A DNA stretch of 64,000 nucleotides from an uncultured Isosphaeraceae bacterium (GTDB lineage: Bacteria; Planctomycetota; Planctomycetia; Isosphaerales; Isosphaeraceae), in contig CAMFLR010000013.1 of assembly GCA_945957605.1 (NCBI GenBank), positions 1 through 64,000 of the forward strand. Direction: 5' to 3'. The notes below the pieces were generated by a model. The model saw nothing but the letters and a program-made list of their open reading frames with translations. It made no database searches and was not told the origin of the DNA. Positions 60,768 to 64,000 of this stretch are shown here, one piece after another. The translations under genes were made by a program, and so were the position numbers. Position 1 is the first letter of the stretch. Each line of letters starts with the position of its first letter.

Positions 60768-63700
60768 TTAGCGTTTCAGGAGCATTTCGTCGAGGTTGAG
60801 CAGCACGTTGCCGACGACGGTCCAGCTCGCCAGATCGGCGAGATCGGCGTCCTTGGGAGCGGGGCCAATTGGCTCGGTGGCAAGTTGTTTGGCGTGTGCT
60901 GCATCGGCTGCGAAAACGGTTTTTGACTTGTCGTGCAAAGTCACGAGTCGCGCGACTTCGGCGTCGGTTGCGTTGCGGGTGAGGGCGAGTTTGAGGCCGG
61001 TGCGCACCTTGTCAGCGGTAGATCCCGCGGTGCCCGACATCTTGCGGCCGAGGGCCTGCGCGGCTTCGACGTAAACGGGGTCGTTCAACGTCACGAGTGC
61101 CTGCAGCGGCGTATTGGTTCGCGTGCGCTTGAGCGTACAGATTTCGCGGTTAGGGGCGTCAAAAGTGGCCATCGAGGGATAGGGGCTCGAGCGCCGCCAG
61201 GTTGTGTACAGACCGCGGCGGAAGCGGTCTTCGCCCTTGCTCGTTTCCCAGTCGACGGCCGAACCGAACGCTGCGCTCAGGCCGAGCGAAGGCTGCGGCG
61301 GCTTGACCGGCGGACCGTACATTTTCGTGCTGAGCAATCCGCTGACGGCGAGGGCCTGGTCGCGGACCATTTCGGCGGAGAGGCGAACGCGTGGGCCGCG
61401 AGCGAGCAGGCGGTTATCCGGGTCGCGCTGGACGAGTTCGGGCGACACCTTAGATGACTGACGATACGCTGCCGAATTGACGAGTAAGCGGAGGAGATGC
61501 TTCATATCCCAGTGGCTGTCGATCACTTCGACGGCGAGCCAGTCGAGAAGTTCGGGGTGCGAGGGGAGATCGCCCTGGGCGCCGAATTCTTCGCTGGAGG
61601 CGACGAGTCCGATGCCGAACATTTGCTCCCAGTAGCGATTGGCGATCACTCGTCCGGTGAGCGGATTTTCGGGACTGACGAGCCAGCGGGCGAGCGTAAG
61701 GCGGTTTGCCGGGGCGTTGGCGGGCAGGTTGCCGAACGCGACGGGAACGCCTTCCTTCACCTCGTCGCCCAGGTCCATGAAATTGCCGCGGCGCTGCAGT
61801 TTCGTCACCCGACGCGCCTTGGAATCCATCTCGCGATAGATCGGCACGGTGGTGTCGGGCTTCATCGCGGTAATTTGCATTCCAAGCGACGCGACCCGAG
61901 CTTTCTGTTGCTTGATGACGGGTGAAAGATTGTCAATGTAATACTTCGATAGCTCGTCGGTCTGTGACTTCGAGCGTGCGGAAATCGAAGTCTTGAGAAT
62001 GGCAACGATTGGTTGCGGCAGGCTGGCGAATTCCGCGGCGCGGACGTCGGCGGTTGTCGAGACGCGGAATGATCCCAGCCCCTTCTGATCGATCGTAAGC
62101 GCGAGAGTCGCGCCAGTTTCGAGGTCGGCGGGGGCTTTGGGGACGAGTACGAGCGAGTGCGGTTGCTTGGCCGCGTCGCTGGTTACGCGCCAGCCCTTGG
62201 CGAGATCGACGGGGGTGAGGTCGGCCTGGGCCAGCTTGAAGTCGATTGGCCGCGGGCCGCCAGTGGAAAGGGCGACGCTCGGCGTCGGTGGCTTGCTTAC
62301 CACTTGCGACCAGACCGGTTTCTTCTTGTCATCGAGCAGCGTCACCTTGAAGTCGGCGAGTCGCGCTTCGACGCCGTCGAGGCGATTCCAGATCACCACG
62401 CGATCGACGCCTTGAACCGACTTCAAATCGACTTCCCACCAGGGGTCGTCGGAGATCGTGGTGTGCGTGGTCGATTTGGCTTCGACATAGCGGCCGTCGG
62501 TGTTGCCGTCGATTGCGAGCTTGGCGGGGCCTTCGTAATCGGTGCTGCTCTGCTTCGCTGCGCCCTTGAGTGCGACGTTCGTATCGCCCTGGAAAACCTG
62601 CACTTCGGCGAGCGAGAGGATCTTGCTTTTGCCGGGAATTTCAATTCGCACGAATCGGCCCGACTTGCGAGCACCGCCCGGCGGAATGGCTTCGAGCTTG
62701 ATGTCGTTGATCGCGAATTCGGTTGCGCCGGGAAGGGTTTCGACGCGAATCGCTTGGAGCGCACCATTCGTCGGGGGCAGCGTGAGCGTGAAGGTATCGG
62801 CCGGACGGTTGTCGACCACGATCGCATGATCGGGCTGAGTCTTCAACTTCACACCGCTCTTGAATTCGAGGGATCTCGGTTCGATCGTGTTCCACGTTGC
62901 GCCTGCGGCGTATTGTTTCTCCCAATCAGCCTGCGCGGCGAGCGTTTCGGGGGCGGGATTCTTCAAGGCTTTTTCGAGACTGACGATCTCATCGGCCCAG
63001 GCGGCTTTTTGGCGTTTTTGCTCGGCGCTGAAGATCGGCAGTGTGGGGGTTTCGTCGCGGGTGTCGGCGTCTTGCGTGTTGTTCAGAATCGCGAAGAGGC
63101 GGAAGTACTCGGTTTGCGAGATGGGATCATATTTGTGGGTGTGGCACTGGGCGCAGGCCATTGTCGTGCCCATCCACACGGCCATCGTCGTGTTCGTGCG
63201 ATCGACGACGGCGACGTTGCGAAACTCTTCGTCGTTCGTACCGCCTTCATTGTTCGTGAGCGTGTTGCGGTGGAAGGCAGTGGCGACGAGTTCTTCTTCG
63301 GTCGGGCTGGGAAGTAGATCGCCGGCGAATTGTTCGATCGTGAAGATGTCGAACGGCTTGTTCTTTTCGAACGATCGAATGACGTAGTCGCGATAGGCCC
63401 AGATGGTGCGCGGGGGATCGTCGGCATAGCCGGCCGAGTCGGCGTAACGGGCGAGGTCGAGCCAGAGGCGGCCCCAATGTTCGGCGTAGGCGGGCGTGCT
63501 CAGGAGGCGATCGACCAGCTTTTCGTAGGCATTGGGTGATTTGTCATTCGTGAAGGCGTCGGCCTCGGCGACGGTCGGCGGCAGGCCGGTGAGGTCGAGG
63601 CTGAGACGGCGAATGAGCGTGTAACGATCGGCCTCGGGCGAGGGCTTGAGCCCTTCTTTTTCGAGTCGGGCGAGAATGAAGCGATCGATCGCGTTCTTGG

Positions 63701-64000
63701 ACCAGGTTGTGTCTTTCGTCGCGGGGACTTCGGGGCGAACTGGTTTGACGTACGACCAGTGCTTGGCGAAGGGTGCGCCCTGCTTGATCCAGTTTGTCAG
63801 GAGCGCCACTTCATGTTGTGAAAGCTTCTTGGCGTGCTTGGGGGGCGGCATCACCTCGTTAGCGTCGTCGGAAACGATCCGGGTGATGAGGTCGCTATCG
63901 TCGGGTTTGCCGCGGACGATTGCTGCGTAGCCACCGAGGTCGGCGAAAGCGCCTTCTTCGGTATCGAGGCGGAGCGGCTTGGTGACGCCCTTGCGTTTCG
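60768..64000 (-). CDS. PSCyt1/DUF1549/DUF1553 protein, partial at window edge
   Basis: At least 1077 codons; the frame stays open past an internal Met at 63854 to the end of the window, so the true start lies outside. The segment near 63850-64000 reads LRLDTEEGAFADLGGYAAIV then DDANEVMPPPKHAKKLS, which is the PSCyt1 cytochrome-like domain; its CxxCH heme site must lie upstream. DUF1549 follows (SKNAIDRFILARLEKEGLKP, DLTGLPPTVAEADAF, HWGRLWLDLARYADS). A discoidin-like domain occupies the middle, then DUF1553 at the C-terminus (NRYWEQMFGIGLVASSEEFG, EMVRDQALAVSGLLS, NTPLQALVTLNDPVYVEAAQ). It is exported and possibly redox-active. It pairs with the DUF1501 gene downstream. Confidence 0.93.
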   Translation of the reverse strand, partial: KRKGVTKPLRLDTEEGAFADLGGYAAIVRGKPDDSDLITRIVSDDANEVMPPPKHAKKLSQHEVALLTNWIKQGAPFAKHWSYVKPVRPEVPATKDTTWSKNAIDRFILARLEKEGLKPSPEADRYTLIRRLSLDLTGLPPTVAEADAFTNDKSPNAYEKLVDRLLSTPAYAEHWGRLWLDLARYADSAGYADDPPRTIWAYRDYVIRSFEKNKPFDIFTIEQFAGDLLPSPTEEELVATAFHRNTLTNNEGGTNDEEFRNVAVVDRTNTTMAVWMGTTMACAQCHTHKYDPISQTEYFRLFAILNNTQDADTRDETPTLPIFSAEQKRQKAAWADEIVSLEKALKNPAPETLAAQADWEKQYAAGATWNTIEPRSLEFKSGVKLKTQPDHAIVVDNRPADTFTLTLPPTNGALQAIRVETLPGATEFAINDIKLEAIPPGGARKSGRFVRIEIPGKSKILSLAEVQVFQGDTNVALKGAAKQSSTDYEGPAKLAIDGNTDGRYVEAKSTTHTTISDDPWWEVDLKSVQGVDRVVIWNRLDGVEARLADFKVTLLDDKKKPVWSQVVSKPPTPSVALSTGGPRPIDFKLAQADLTPVDLAKGWRVTSDAAKQPHSLVLVPKAPADLETGATLALTIDQKGLGSFRVSTTADVRAAEFASLPQPIVAILKTSISARSKSQTDELSKYYIDNLSPVIKQQKARVASLGMQITAMKPDTTVPIYREMDSKARRVTKLQRRGNFMDLGDEVKEGVPVAFGNLPANAPANRLTLARWLVSPENPLTGRVIANRYWEQMFGIGLVASSEEFGAQGDLPSHPELLDWLAVEVIDSHWDMKHLLRLLVNSAAYRQSSKVSPELVQRDPDNRLLARGPRVRLSAEMVRDQALAVSGLLSTKMYGPPVKPPQPSLGLSAAFGSAVDWETSKGEDRFRRGLYTTWRRSSPYPSMATFDAPNREICTLKRTRTNTPLQALVTLNDPVYVEAAQALGRKMSGTAGSTADKVRTGLKLALTRNATDAEVARLVTLHDKSKTVFAADAAHAKQLATEPIGPAPKDADLADLASWTVVGNVLLNLDEMLLKR

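Noticed and set aside
62157-63317. 386-codon open frame on the plus strand
   Set aside because: It is opposite the DUF1549/DUF1553 gene, whose conserved motifs are unmistakable.

Overview
The window is bacterial and almost certainly from a member of the Planctomycetota. The evidence is a set of families that is close to diagnostic for the phylum: a DUF1559 protein with a type IV pilin-like N-terminus paired with a small lipoprotein, two DUF1501 proteins with twin-arginine-like starts, a PSCyt1/DUF1549/DUF1553 protein, a ThuA/propeller/HEAT/cytochrome c fusion, three PEP-CTERM proteins, pectate lyases and a formylglycine-generating enzyme. The DNA is moderately GC-rich, genes occur on both strands and operons are short. 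No tRNA, rRNA, CRISPR array or prophage was recognised.

Layout. 0-6.1 kb: a minus-strand protein that looks like an RND efflux pump stripped of its membrane domains, a large secreted protein and a membrane-anchored formylglycine-generating enzyme with its active-site cysteine pair. 6.1-8.6 kb: a frameshifted REP-associated (IS200-like) transposase gene flanked by copies of a roughly 116-bp inverted-repeat element, then a GNAT enzyme and a small coiled-coil membrane protein. 9.0-14.8 kb: an envelope cluster of arabinose-5-phosphate isomerase, KDO-8-phosphate phosphatase and a giant LptC/LptA-like protein, ended by a strong terminator. 14.8-25.6 kb: small immunity-like proteins, an aldo/keto reductase, a stomatin-like protein, a PL1 pectate lyase, a lipoprotein hydrolase, the small lipoprotein plus DUF1559 pair, and a YceI lipoprotein. 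25.9-28 kb: a class I aldolase with very strong codon bias, and a PEP-CTERM protein. 28-33.7 kb: a DUF885 peptidase and a three-gene operon (DapA-like, Old Yellow Enzyme-like, PL10 pectate lyase). 34-42.5 kb: the giant ThuA fusion protein, an SbtA-like bicarbonate transporter and a histidine kinase/response regulator pair. 42.5-44.2 kb: a gene-poor stretch with a structured terminator. 44.2-46.3 kb: four small unrecognised proteins. 46.3-64 kb: a PHP-like secreted protein, a CelD-type acetyltransferase and a GH5-like hydrolase, two PEP-CTERM proteins, a DUF1264 protein, an orphan DUF1501 protein, three small coupled genes, a lipoprotein MsrB, a cation efflux protein, and a DUF1501/DUF1553 operon that runs off the end.

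The main themes are outer-envelope biogenesis (KDO, Lpt), plant-polysaccharide use (PL1, PL10, GH5-like) and exported planctomycetal proteins of unknown role. The most unusual structures are the intergenic inverted-repeat elements: their paired stems differ in sequence from copy to copy but stay complementary, and one copy and a half flank the transposase gene. The transmembrane-free RND porter protein and the single-polypeptide LptC/LptA-like protein are the other two candidates for new biology.
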